A DNA stretch of 64,000 nt from an uncultured Eggerthellaceae bacterium (lineage in GTDB: Bacteria > Actinomycetota > Coriobacteriia > Coriobacteriales > Eggerthellaceae): the NCBI GenBank assembly GCA_910584145.1, contig CAJTXX010000005.1, forward strand, positions 14,647 to 78,646, in the 5' to 3' direction. The notes under the pieces are model-generated. The model saw nothing but the letters and a program-made list of their open reading frames with translations. It did no database searches and was not told where the DNA came from. The position numbers and the translations under genes were made by a program. Below, piece after piece: positions 22,474 through 29,800 of this stretch. How positions within the stretch are numbered: the first letter of the stretch is position 1; each line of letters begins with the position of its first letter.

Positions 22474-22908
22474 ATGATTACTGGAAGTTACGAACGACAC
22501 AAGCAGCTTCGCGTCCGCAAGCAGCCAAGCACCGATGCCGAGATTGTTCGCTACATCGAGCGCGGCGGCACCTTTGAGGTTCTGGAGGTTTCCGACGGCT
22601 GGTGCAAGATTTCCGATGGCTACGTCATGGAGGGTCTAGTCGCTCTCACTGATGATGGTGACGAGGCAGCGGAGCAGACCGAGCCGCCCGCAACCGACGA
22701 GGGCGAAGCCGACGATGGCGCAACCGATGACGGAGCAGCCGACGACGGTGAGCCTGAAGCCACCACTGATGATGGTGACGAGGCAGCGGAGCTTCGCAAG
22801 ATGACCAACCCGCAGCTCTACGACCTGTGCGTGAAGAGCGGAATCAAGGTCAAGAAGAACGCCAGCAAGGACACCATGATTGCCGCCCTCACCAACCCCG
22901 ATGCCTAA
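22474..22908 (+). CDS. SH3-like / HeH-domain head-module protein
   Basis: A 144-residue protein in three parts. Residues 1-58 form an SH3b-like barrel (HKQLRVRKQPSTDAEIVRYI, then FEVLEVSDGWCKI). Residues 60-105 are a very acidic Asp/Glu/Ala/Thr linker built from repeats (TDDGDEAAE occurs twice, with a matching DNA repeat). The last 35 residues form a SAP/HeH-like helix-extended-loop-helix (LRKMTNPQLYDLCVKSGIKV). It may bind DNA or capsid during head assembly. ATG 22474 lies 2 bp after the portal stop. Confidence 0.6.
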   Translation: MITGSYERHKQLRVRKQPSTDAEIVRYIERGGTFEVLEVSDGWCKISDGYVMEGLVALTDDGDEAAEQTEPPATDEGEADDGATDDGAADDGEPEATTDDGDEAAELRKMTNPQLYDLCVKSGIKVKKNASKDTMIAALTNPDA

Positions 22909-23890
22909 GAGCGTCGCGGAGGAGGCGGCTTACTGGGAGAAGCGCAAGGCCGAGCTGCTGGAGCAGATGGCAGACGACGAGCAAACGCTTTTCGCTGAGC
23001 TGTCGAAGCTCTACGCGAGCGAGATAGCGAAGCTGGAGAAGGAGATAGCCGCTTACTACCAGAAGTACGGCGAGAAGAACGTAATCGAGTACAGGCGGCT
23101 CCTATCCGCGCTTTCCGACGATGACAGGCGGCTCCTGATGGAACGCATGGAAGAGTTCGCCAGAAAGTACCCGCAGTACGCTCACCTTATGCCCGTGCGC
23201 GAGAGCATCTACAAGCTCAACGAGCTAGAGGGCATCCAAATGGCAATCAGGCTGCAACAGCTTGAAATCGGAGCAATCGAGCAGGACAAGCTGCGCGAAC
23301 ACTTCGAGCGCATGGCTGCGCGTGCTGCGAATCTAGCGGCTGAGCAGTTGGGGTTCGGCAAGAACTTCTACGGATACGATTCGCCGTTGGTCGCAGAGAC
23401 GATAGGAGCGGCGTGGGCAATGAGCGAAGCCTACTCGCAGAGGATATGGGACAACCGCGAGAAGCTGGCTGCATACCTCAACGATGACTTCGCCAAGATG
23501 ATTGCCCGTGGCGTTTCCTACGAAAAATGCGTTGCCGAGCTTTCCAAAAGGTTCGAGAACGTTTCGAGCCGTGACATCATGCGGCTGGTCTACACCGAGG
23601 GGACATTCCTGTTCAACGAGGCGCAAGCTCAGGTGCATGAGCAGGACTTCGAGTTCTACAGGCTCTCATGCGTCAACGACGCAAAGGTATGCAAGATATG
23701 CCGCGAATTGCAGCGCGAGCAGAAAGACAATCCCGTGAGATTCAGTGAGAGAAGCCCGGGCGTGAACTTCCCGCCACTTCACCCGTGGTGCAGATGCAGC
23801 TACACGGTCGAGGTCGAGGATTGGGACGCTTGGATTGATGCCTATGTCGAAGCACGGGGCGGCGACAACGCAAGACCCAGAGAGGAGTAG
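22901..23890 (+). CDS. Minor head protein (SPP1 gp7 / Mu gpF family)
   Basis: A 329-residue head morphogenesis protein. The C-terminus carries the family signature (FYRLSCVNDAKVCKICRELQ, then VNFPPLHPWCRCSYTVEVED) with paired cysteines. The N-terminal half is a long coiled coil. In SPP1 the homologue binds the portal and DNA entry apparatus. ATG 22901 overlaps the preceding gene by 8 bp but lacks a clear ribosome binding site; TTG 22880 is an alternative. Confidence 0.88.
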   Translation: MPKSVAEEAAYWEKRKAELLEQMADDEQTLFAELSKLYASEIAKLEKEIAAYYQKYGEKNVIEYRRLLSALSDDDRRLLMERMEEFARKYPQYAHLMPVRESIYKLNELEGIQMAIRLQQLEIGAIEQDKLREHFERMAARAANLAAEQLGFGKNFYGYDSPLVAETIGAAWAMSEAYSQRIWDNREKLAAYLNDDFAKMIARGVSYEKCVAELSKRFENVSSRDIMRLVYTEGTFLFNEAQAQVHEQDFEFYRLSCVNDAKVCKICRELQREQKDNPVRFSERSPGVNFPPLHPWCRCSYTVEVEDWDAWIDAYVEARGGDNARPREE

Positions 23891-23892
23891 CT

Positions 23893-24189
23893 TTGAGAAA
23901 CATCCTATTTATCGGACGCAAGGGCTGTAACGCTTGCGAGTACCAACGCGAGACGGTCATCGAGCCACTGCGCCAGAAATACCCAGACAACGTTTCGGTT
24001 CACTACAACTGGGATGCTGCAATCGCTCGCGTAAACGCAGCGAAAACGATTACCCGCATCCCGCTTACCGTGGTCGAGTGCAACGGCGTTGAGGAGTTCC
24101 GCTATGACAGTGCGCTCACGTTCGAGGAGCTGGAGGGAATCGTTAACAGCAATGCTTCTACGCTCACGATAGACGAGGTGATTGGCTGA
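23893..24189 (+). CDS. Thioredoxin-fold protein
   Basis: A 98-residue protein with redox motif CNAC at residues 12-15 (FIGRKGCNACEYQRETVIEP) and a following TRIPLTVVECNG segment that supplies the cis-proline loop of the thioredoxin/glutaredoxin fold. TTG start at 23893 behind gagaggag. It sits in the head module directly after the Cys-containing minor head protein, so it might act on capsid cysteines or supply electrons to a phage enzyme; neither can be shown here. Confidence 0.75.
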   Translation: MRNILFIGRKGCNACEYQRETVIEPLRQKYPDNVSVHYNWDAAIARVNAAKTITRIPLTVVECNGVEEFRYDSALTFEELEGIVNSNASTLTIDEVIG

Positions 24190-24566
24190 TGCAATTCACT
24201 GAGATATACGGACATATGCCGAGCATCGTGATTTGTCTGGTGCATAGCGAGAAAAAGGCACGCAAAGCGTTGCGCTCGCTTGGCATGAATGACGAGCTTA
24301 TTCCGAACAGCGATGCTTCCACCTTCTACAGGGAGGGCGATAGGCAGTTTGTCGTGTTCGTCAGTAGGGATTCGCTTCATCACGATGCTGCCGAGGATAT
24401 TGGGCTTCTTGCGCATGAGGCAACGCACGTTGCTCAGGGCTACTTCCGCTCGATTGGAGAGGAGTGTCCGAGCGACGAGTTTGAAGCCTATACGGTGCAA
24501 GTTGTGACGCAGGAGCTGTGCAATCAACACTTCAAGTGGAAGAAGAAGCGATTAGCTGACAGCTAA
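24189..24566 (+). CDS. HExxH metallopeptidase-like protein
   Basis: A 125-residue protein with HEATH (about residues 77-81) inside LLAHEATHVAQGYFRSIGEE, followed by ECPSDEFEAYTVQ, which offers a third ligand Glu. This is a zinc-metallopeptidase layout of gluzincin type. It lies between the thioredoxin-fold gene and a tRNA, before scaffold. A role in prohead maturation or in host interference is possible. ATG 24189 shares a base with the previous stop. Confidence 0.65.
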   Translation: MQFTEIYGHMPSIVICLVHSEKKARKALRSLGMNDELIPNSDASTFYREGDRQFVVFVSRDSLHHDAAEDIGLLAHEATHVAQGYFRSIGEECPSDEFEAYTVQVVTQELCNQHFKWKKKRLADS

Positions 24567-24572
24567 GAAAAC

Positions 24573-24662
24573 GGATGGTTGGCAGAGCGGTTGATTGCGC
24601 CTGTTTGCTAAACAGGTAGGCGCGAAAGCGTCTCGGAGGTTCAAATCCTTCACCATCCGCCA
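24573..24662 (+). tRNA. tRNA-Ser (GCU)
   Basis: A 90-nt class II tRNA: acceptor GGATGGT/ACCATCC, anticodon stem CCTGT/ACAGG with loop ttGCTaa, long variable arm GGCGC-gaaa-GCGTC, T loop ttcaaat, discriminator G, CCA encoded. It lies in the head module and is followed by its own terminator. Confidence 0.93.
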
Positions 24663-24673
24663 CATTTGGAATC

Positions 24674-24696
24674 AAGCCGCCTAGAGCGGCTTTTTT
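24674..24696 (+). terminator. Terminator after tRNA-Ser
   Basis: AAGCCGC-ctaga-GCGGCTT followed by a T run to 24696. Late transcription of capsid genes must restart or read through here. Confidence 0.75.
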
Positions 24697-24700
24697 CATG

Positions 24701-24830
24701 CCCTGAAGCATCAGGGGCGACCGAGCGTTGATGTCGTTAAAAGCCACGGAAGGGCAAGCATTGAACCCTCTAAAAGCTATGGAATGTGCAGGCATGAGAC
24801 ACGTAAAAACTTATGGAAAGGACGGACGAA
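24701..24830 (+). promoter_or_regulatory. Leader of the scaffold-capsid operon with triple repeat
   Basis: A 130-bp gene-free stretch. It starts with a hairpin CCCTGA-agca-TCAGGG (24701-24716). Three imperfect copies of a TAAAAGCYAYGGAA-like sequence follow at about 24738, 24775 and 24808. It sits between a terminator and the scaffold gene, so it probably contains a promoter or regulatory leader; no clear -10/-35 pair stands out. Confidence 0.4.
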
Positions 24831-25469
24831 ATGCCTAAAGACCAAACACTGCTTCCTAACGACGCAGACCCCGCAGAGAACGACCCGACCACGCTGACCG
24901 ACCCCACGCCTCCCGCTGGTGGTGGCGAAGGTGGCGACGGCGGAGAGGCTGGCGGTCAGGCAGACCCGCAGAACGAGAAGAAGTATTCCGATGCGGAGCT
25001 GGATGACCTCATTGCCAAGAAGCTCGCGTCGAAGAAAGCGGCATGGGAAAAGGAGTTCCGCGCCAAGCTCGAAAAGGAGCAGAACGAAGGAATCACCGAG
25101 GCTGAGAAGCTGAAGAACATGACCGAGCTTCAGCGTGCGCAGTACGAGGCAAAGAAGGTGCAGCGTGAGAAAGAGGAGCTGCAAGAGCGCATCGACTTCG
25201 CAGAACAGATGTCGATTGCTCGCAGCGAACTCTCTGGGGCTGGCATCACGTTCAGCGACGAGCTTCTGAGCATGTTCGTCAGTTCAGATGCCGATATGAC
25301 GATGGGCGCAATCGACAAGCTCAAAGAGCTGTGGCCTAAAGAGCTTGATGCGGCGGTGAAGAACGCATTGAAGCGTACTCCTCCCACAGCCGAGGGCGAC
25401 CCCACGCAGCCGTCTTTCGGCACGTCCTACGCAGAGCAATACAACCAGAAAATGAATGGAGGCAAGTAA
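24831..25469 (+). CDS. Scaffolding protein (DUF4355 type)
   Basis: A 212-residue protein with an acidic Gly/Pro-rich N-terminus and a long central coiled coil (AAWEKEFRAKLEKEQNEGIT, then LQRAQYEAKKVQREKEELQE), typical of siphovirus capsid scaffolds of the DUF4355 family. Scaffolds guide capsid assembly and are then lost. Start ATG 24831 is chosen for ggaaaggacg upstream; ATG 24813 is an alternative. It is followed immediately by decoration and capsid genes. Confidence 0.82.
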   Translation: MPKDQTLLPNDADPAENDPTTLTDPTPPAGGGEGGDGGEAGGQADPQNEKKYSDAELDDLIAKKLASKKAAWEKEFRAKLEKEQNEGITEAEKLKNMTELQRAQYEAKKVQREKEELQERIDFAEQMSIARSELSGAGITFSDELLSMFVSSDADMTMGAIDKLKELWPKELDAAVKNALKRTPPTAEGDPTQPSFGTSYAEQYNQKMNGGK

Positions 25470-25792
25470 TGGCTTACAACAAGGTCACGACCTACGGCGA
25501 TTCCGAGAACATCGTCGAATCCGAGAAGGGTCTTATCACCAAGACACGTCAGGCGAATGCTTCGATGGCGACTGCCGACGGCGACCGTAAGGTCATCAAG
25601 GCTGGAACGCTTTACACCAATCCCGACGATGCAACTGACATCGGCATCTTCTTCGAGGACACCGATATGACCGATTACGCTTCCAAGCCCGTGTCGGTCG
25701 TTGTTGCTGGTCGCATCAAGAAGGACAAGGTTGCGGCTGCTGTCACCGCTAAGGCGGATGACTTCAAGACGCAGGGTCTTTATCTCGTGTAG
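25469..25792 (+). CDS. Capsid decoration / head fibre-like protein
   Basis: A 107-residue beta-rich protein (TYGDSENIVESEKGLITKTR, then KVIKAGTLYTNPDDATDIGI), located between scaffold and major capsid, where decoration or stabilising proteins are usually encoded. Its start shares a base with the scaffold stop. The assignment rests on position and composition. Confidence 0.65.
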   Translation: MAYNKVTTYGDSENIVESEKGLITKTRQANASMATADGDRKVIKAGTLYTNPDDATDIGIFFEDTDMTDYASKPVSVVVAGRIKKDKVAAAVTAKADDFKTQGLYLV

Positions 25793-25813
25793 AAACCAAA
25801 GGAGGAACGAATT

Positions 25814-26893
25814 ATGCCTACACCGATTTCCGAACTCGTCACCGAGAAGGAGCTGCTTGACTTCTCTCAGCATTTCTCGGTGGTACGTCCTACCGTCGGC
25901 TCCCGACTTTTTCCTGACCAGAAAACGCAGTACATCGAGCAGGAGTTCTACCGCATGACGGAGAACGGCAACCTCCCGATGGCTGCTATGGTTCACGCGC
26001 TCGATACCGAGGCTCACATTGCAAGCCGCATCCCGATGGAGCGCATTGATGTCGAGGAGCTTCTTATCAAGGAGAAGACTAACCTCACCGAGCGTCTGCG
26101 CCGTCTCACCCGTGGCATGAACATGTCGGCAGACCAGATGCGCAGCTACATCTTCGACGACGTTGCTCGCATGGCTGAAACCGTCGTGACCCGCGCGGAA
26201 AAGGCGAAGATGGATGCCGTTGCGCTCGGCAAGTTCACCATTTACGAGAACGGGCTGCACTTCGACATCGACTACGGCATCCCTGCCGAGAACTTCGTTA
26301 CTTCCGACTGGAGCGAGATTGACGCTGACATTCTGGGCGACATCCGCAAGTGGCGACTGCTTGCCGTTGCGAACGGCGTGACCCCGAACGTTGCGATTAC
26401 CACCGAGGGCGTTGTCACCTACATGATGAACAACACCGCGATTCAGAAAGCCATCTTCGGCGTTTCTGGCACGGGCATCCTCCCGACGATGGAACAGCTC
26501 AACGTTCTCATGCGCAGTCAGTTCGGCTTCTCCATCGAGACCAACGAGGCTCGCTACGGCCAGATTGTCACCGAGAAGGGCGAGGCCGTCATCAAGCAGC
26601 ATCGTTACTTCCCTGAGAACACCTTCGTTCTCGATGCGACCGCTCCTAACGGCTCGCTCGGCATTGGTCTTTGGGGCGTGACCCCCGAAGAGGATGCCCA
26701 GAATGGCAGTTGGGATTCCCTGCGTCAGCAGCAGTTCGTCACGGTCGCCCAGTGGAGCGAGAAAGACCCTGTGGCGACGTGGACTAAGGCTTCTGGCCTG
26801 TTCGTGCCTGTCATGCCGAACCCCTACGGTCACATCATCGCAAGCGTCGGTGCTTCTGCCGATGCTGCGAGCGACGACGGCGCGGAGGGCTAA
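25814..26893 (+). CDS. Major capsid protein (Phage_cap_E family)
   Basis: A 359-residue capsid protein resembling the lambda gpE family. The N-terminus PISELVTEKELLDFSQHFSV, the ERIDVEELLIKEKTNLTERL region and the C-terminal GLWGVTPEEDA and MPNPYGHIIASVGA segments fit that family, which adopts the HK97 fold. ATG 25814 follows aaaggaggaacg. Its position after scaffold and decoration genes and before connectors agrees. Confidence 0.88.
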   Translation: MPTPISELVTEKELLDFSQHFSVVRPTVGSRLFPDQKTQYIEQEFYRMTENGNLPMAAMVHALDTEAHIASRIPMERIDVEELLIKEKTNLTERLRRLTRGMNMSADQMRSYIFDDVARMAETVVTRAEKAKMDAVALGKFTIYENGLHFDIDYGIPAENFVTSDWSEIDADILGDIRKWRLLAVANGVTPNVAITTEGVVTYMMNNTAIQKAIFGVSGTGILPTMEQLNVLMRSQFGFSIETNEARYGQIVTEKGEAVIKQHRYFPENTFVLDATAPNGSLGIGLWGVTPEEDAQNGSWDSLRQQQFVTVAQWSEKDPVATWTKASGLFVPVMPNPYGHIIASVGASADAASDDGAEG

Positions 26894-26894
26894 G

Positions 26895-27242
26895 ATGGCG
26901 GAGAGCAATGACCTTGTGAGCCGCGTCAAAGTGCGCTTCCTCGACGGTGAGGAAGTTCCCAGCGACGAGGTAATCAACGAAATGCTCTCCACTATCAAAG
27001 ACCGCATCACCATTCGCATGGAAACCACGAAGGAGTTGCCTGAAACGGTCAACTCCATCGTGGTCGATGCGGCTGTAAAGGCTTTGAGGCTGCGCGGCTA
27101 CGAAGGTAGCTTGTCAGAATCGGCATCAGAGGGCGGTTCTGTATCCAACTCGTTCATCGACAACATCTTGGAAGCCTACGAGGAAGATTTGAAGGCTCTC
27201 AAACGGACGATGAACAAAAGCGGCATCAAGTTCTTTAGGTAG
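26895..27242 (+). CDS. Head-tail connector protein
   Basis: A 115-residue helical protein beginning MAESNDLVSRVKVRFLDGEE, in the usual place and size of the phage connector (gp6/gp15-like) that sits under the portal. ATG 26895 is 1 bp after the capsid stop. A long upstream frame is a shadow of the capsid gene. Confidence 0.7.
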   Translation: MAESNDLVSRVKVRFLDGEEVPSDEVINEMLSTIKDRITIRMETTKELPETVNSIVVDAAVKALRLRGYEGSLSESASEGGSVSNSFIDNILEAYEEDLKALKRTMNKSGIKFFR

Positions 27243-27250
27243 GCGGTCTT

Positions 27251-27568
27251 ATGAAGTGGTTCAGAGCAAAAATCTACGAGCGTGTAGAAACTGGCAGGGA
27301 TGCGACAAACAATCCCGTCTTTGAGTTGCAAGCCACAGACAAGACGATACTCGTCCGAACCGCGCCGCAAGCTCCCAGCAGGGACAACACCGAGGGAAAC
27401 CGTTTCGACACGGTGAATCGGACGTTTCTCACCAAGGCGCAGATGTCGCTACTTCAAGATGCGGCTGCTGTCGAGGTTGATGGCATCCTCTACTCACTGG
27501 AGAGCGTTTCCGCGTGGGATGCTCCCATAGCGTTGAAGGTGAAGCGCACCCTGAAACAGGGTGAGTGA
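27251..27568 (+). CDS. Head closure / head-tail adaptor protein
   Basis: A 105-residue beta-rich protein (WFRAKIYERVETGRDATNNP, then RTFLTKAQMSLLQDAAAVEV), second in the connector series, fitting the SPP1 gp16-type stopper or adaptor by size and order. It overlaps the next gene's ribosome binding site. Confidence 0.65.
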   Translation: MKWFRAKIYERVETGRDATNNPVFELQATDKTILVRTAPQAPSRDNTEGNRFDTVNRTFLTKAQMSLLQDAAAVEVDGILYSLESVSAWDAPIALKVKRTLKQGE

Positions 27569-27569
27569 C

Positions 27570-27908
27570 ATGGGCTTCATCATCACGGACGTAAACGACC
27601 TCGCTGGCGAACTGCAAAGGCTATCGCAACTGCGCTTTGATGCCGTGATTCTGAAAAACATGACGCAAATCTATAACCGAGGCAAGGCCGACGGCGGAAC
27701 GCCCGTCGATACTGGTCAGCTTCGATTGTCGCTCACGCAGAGCCAAGACGTTGTTGGCTACACCAAGGACTATGCACCCCACGTAGAGTACGGACACCGC
27801 ACGGTGAACGGAGGCTACGTTCAGGGGCAGCTATTCCTAAAGCACAACGTTGATGCTCAGAAGCCGATTTTCGAGGAGGATTTGCGCAAAGAGCTACGGA
27901 GGTTCTAA
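27570..27908 (+). CDS. HK97 gp10-like neck protein
   Basis: A 112-residue protein with the gp10 family pattern GGTPVDTGQLRLSLTQSQ followed by DYAPHVEYGHRTVNGGYVQG. Such proteins join head and tail. ATG 27570 is preferred to GTG 27561 because ggtgag lies at the right distance. Confidence 0.82.
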   Translation: MGFIITDVNDLAGELQRLSQLRFDAVILKNMTQIYNRGKADGGTPVDTGQLRLSLTQSQDVVGYTKDYAPHVEYGHRTVNGGYVQGQLFLKHNVDAQKPIFEEDLRKELRRF

Positions 27909-28319
27909 ATGCTTAAACGTTTGAGCATTGCGGAGTTCCTAGGCTGTCTTATCAGGCATATCGAGGAAAAGACGGGGCTACCGTGTTACGACAGTCCTCT
28001 CAACAAGCCCTCGCCTCTCTACAGCGTGCAAATCACGAAAACGGAGCCGCAGGACACCAAAACGATGTACGTCGATAGGTACGACGTTTGGATTCACTGC
28101 ATAAGCGAGCCTACGGAAACGCAATCGACCGCACCCGTGCTGGAGCTTGTACAGAAGCTCGAAGAAGCGATGACGGACGATGTTGCTATTCCGCAGCAAT
28201 TCCAACTGCTACGGCAGGTCTATGGCGGGTTGCAGACGGTGAAGGTGGACGAATCCAACGAGGGTCATGCAGTCCTCTCGTTCTCTTTCAGCATCTGCTA
28301 CGGATTCCGCTGCAAATAA
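27909..28319 (+). CDS. Tail completion / terminator-like protein
   Basis: A 136-residue protein (FLGCLIRHIEEKTGLPCYDS, then KTEPQDTKTMYVDRYDVWIH, FSFSICYGFRCK at the end) at the position of the tail terminator, directly before the major tail protein. The strand-helix pattern resembles DUF5072-type minor tail proteins. Assigned mainly by order and size. Confidence 0.65.
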   Translation: MLKRLSIAEFLGCLIRHIEEKTGLPCYDSPLNKPSPLYSVQITKTEPQDTKTMYVDRYDVWIHCISEPTETQSTAPVLELVQKLEEAMTDDVAIPQQFQLLRQVYGGLQTVKVDESNEGHAVLSFSFSICYGFRCK

Positions 28320-28345
28320 CGAACAACTAAAGAAGGAGGCCAAGA

Positions 28346-28939
28346 ATGGCTAACGCTAACGATGACGTTACCACGTCTGAAACACCTACGCCTACCACTG
28401 GCACCAATCATGTCCTTGTTGGTTGCGACTTTGATGCTGCAACCGCAAAGGCTCTCAACGGCAAGTCCATCATTGCGATGGTCACGAACAAGCTGGGAAA
28501 TAAGCTGCTCGCCGTTGCTGGTCAGCAGGGGCTTTCCTACAACATGAGCGCAGAGACGACTGAGGCAGCGGCCACCAAGGACGAGGAGGGCGGCGGATGG
28601 ACGATGGCTTTCCACGGCGGCAAATCTTGGGATGCTTCTATCGACGGTCTCTACAGCCCTGACGACGAGGCAATCAAGCTCGTAGCTAAGGCACTGATGA
28701 ACGACGAGTACCTGTGCTTGAAGATTTGCGAGCGCATCAAGAACGCCGACAACTCCATCACTTACAAGCCGCTGCGCATGGGTCTTGCAATCGTCACCTC
28801 TGACAACTTCGAGGCTCCCAGCGACGACAACACCACCTATTCGATGGAGTTCAAGGGCAGCGGCAAGCCTTGGCTTCGCGAGACGGCTACTGACGAGGAA
28901 ATCGAGGCCGCAACTTGGACTGTTGCGGCTACTGCTTAA
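28346..28939 (+). CDS. Major tail (tube) protein
   Basis: A 197-residue protein with the tail-tube pattern: the core GKSWDASIDGLYSPDDEAIK, then EYLCLKICER, then a closing SMEFKGSGKPWLRE strand. It lies between the tail terminator and the tail assembly chaperone. It polymerises into the tail tube. ATG 28346 follows aaggaggcc. Confidence 0.85.
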   Translation: MANANDDVTTSETPTPTTGTNHVLVGCDFDAATAKALNGKSIIAMVTNKLGNKLLAVAGQQGLSYNMSAETTEAAATKDEEGGGWTMAFHGGKSWDASIDGLYSPDDEAIKLVAKALMNDEYLCLKICERIKNADNSITYKPLRMGLAIVTSDNFEAPSDDNTTYSMEFKGSGKPWLRETATDEEIEAATWTVAATA

Positions 28940-28951
28940 TAGGAGGAAAAC

Positions 28952-29383
28952 ATGGGTCTGTTCAAGAACGACGAAGATGCCGAAATGTTCGAGGAGGACA
29001 TTGAGGTTATCGAGGACGCTGAAAACGCTGCTATCGAGGTCGAGGAGTTCGAGGAATCCGACTTCGAGGAGGAGGACAAGCCGCGCACCTTCGAGGTGAA
29101 CGGGCGCAGCTTCGAGGTCGTGCTGACCAAGGCACGTCTCAACCTCTACGAGCAGCGTCATACGCCAATCATGGCATCCTTCATCCGCAACGACGGCGCA
29201 CTTTCCAACGCGGAGCTTACCGCTCTGCTCGCCTACGGTTTGAAGCTGGAGGGAGGTGCCTACGTCAATCCCCGCAAGGGTACGGAAATGGCAGAGAAGC
29301 TGATTGAGGCCAATGGCTACGGCGCGGTGTTCGAGTGCGTATTCGAGGCACTGCAACGCGACTGCGGTTTTTTATTCCAGTAG
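28952..29383 (+). CDS. Tail assembly chaperone, short form (gpG-like)
   Basis: A 143-residue acidic protein located between tube and tape-measure genes, the fixed place of siphovirus tail chaperones. Its last codons hold the heptamer T-TTT-TTA at 29368-29374, where a -1 slip makes the long form. The C-terminus YGAVFECVFEALQRDC is helical. It coats the tape measure during tail assembly (family knowledge). Confidence 0.88.
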   Translation: MGLFKNDEDAEMFEEDIEVIEDAENAAIEVEEFEESDFEEEDKPRTFEVNGRSFEVVLTKARLNLYEQRHTPIMASFIRNDGALSNAELTALLAYGLKLEGGAYVNPRKGTEMAEKLIEANGYGAVFECVFEALQRDCGFLFQ

Positions 29384-29799
29384 GGCAGAAGGGCAAAGCC
29401 CTAAAACACCTCACGGAGTACGAGTATTTCAAGACCGTACCTAGAACTGGCGAGGAGCGCATCTTCGCTGATATGTACGGCACGGAACTCGACTACGCCT
29501 ACTTCGCCGCCAACCTTGGATGGACACCAGAGCAATACGGGAGCTGCACACCTGTGCAGCTCCTTTTCATTCGCAAGGAAATCGAGAAGAAAACCGTGCG
29601 CGATTCCGACCTCTTCAAGAGCGCGGTGCAGGTGGCGGTCAACAACTGCCTCAACAAGCGCAAGGCGAAGCTCTGGGAGAAGAAGCAGGGCGAATACGAC
29701 GAGAGCAAAGCAATCCCGTATTCGGAGATAGCGGCAATCAAGAAGCAAATGGCTACCAACGCCCCGTGGACACCTTGGCAGAAGAAGGGAGGTGGATAG
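28952..29799 (+). CDS. Tail assembly chaperone, long frameshift form (gpGT-like)
   Basis: Joined product of about 282 residues: frame one to 29374, then a -1 slip at TTTTTTA, continuing IPVGQKGKALKHLTEYEYFK to TAG 29799. The second frame has no own start near its beginning and its extent matches the T part of the chaperone. A perfect 6-bp stem TAGGGC/GCCCTA (29381-29386 and 29398-29403) begins 6 nt after the slip site and may stimulate the shift. Confidence 0.85.
29368..29403 (+). other. Programmed -1 ribosomal frameshift site
   Basis: Slippery heptamer TTTTTTA (0-frame codons ggT TTT TTA) followed by a downstream hairpin TAGGGC...GCCCTA with an 11-nt loop. The 0-frame stop lies 7 nt after the slip site. 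Confidence 0.85.
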
Positions 29800-29800
29800 C

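Noticed and set aside
22650..22795. Direct repeats (GATGATGGTGACGAGGCAGC, twice) as regulatory sites
   Set aside because: They encode the acidic TDDGDEAAE repeat of a linker and lie within a supported coding region.
25427..27058. Long minus-strand open frame (543 codons) across scaffold and capsid genes
   Set aside because: It is antisense to well-supported head genes, has no start signals of note and its translation lacks domain features; a shadow caused by codon bias.
28298..29356. Minus-strand open frame of 352 codons over the tail tube and chaperone genes
   Set aside because: Antisense shadow; the plus-strand genes are supported by family, order and a frameshift signal.
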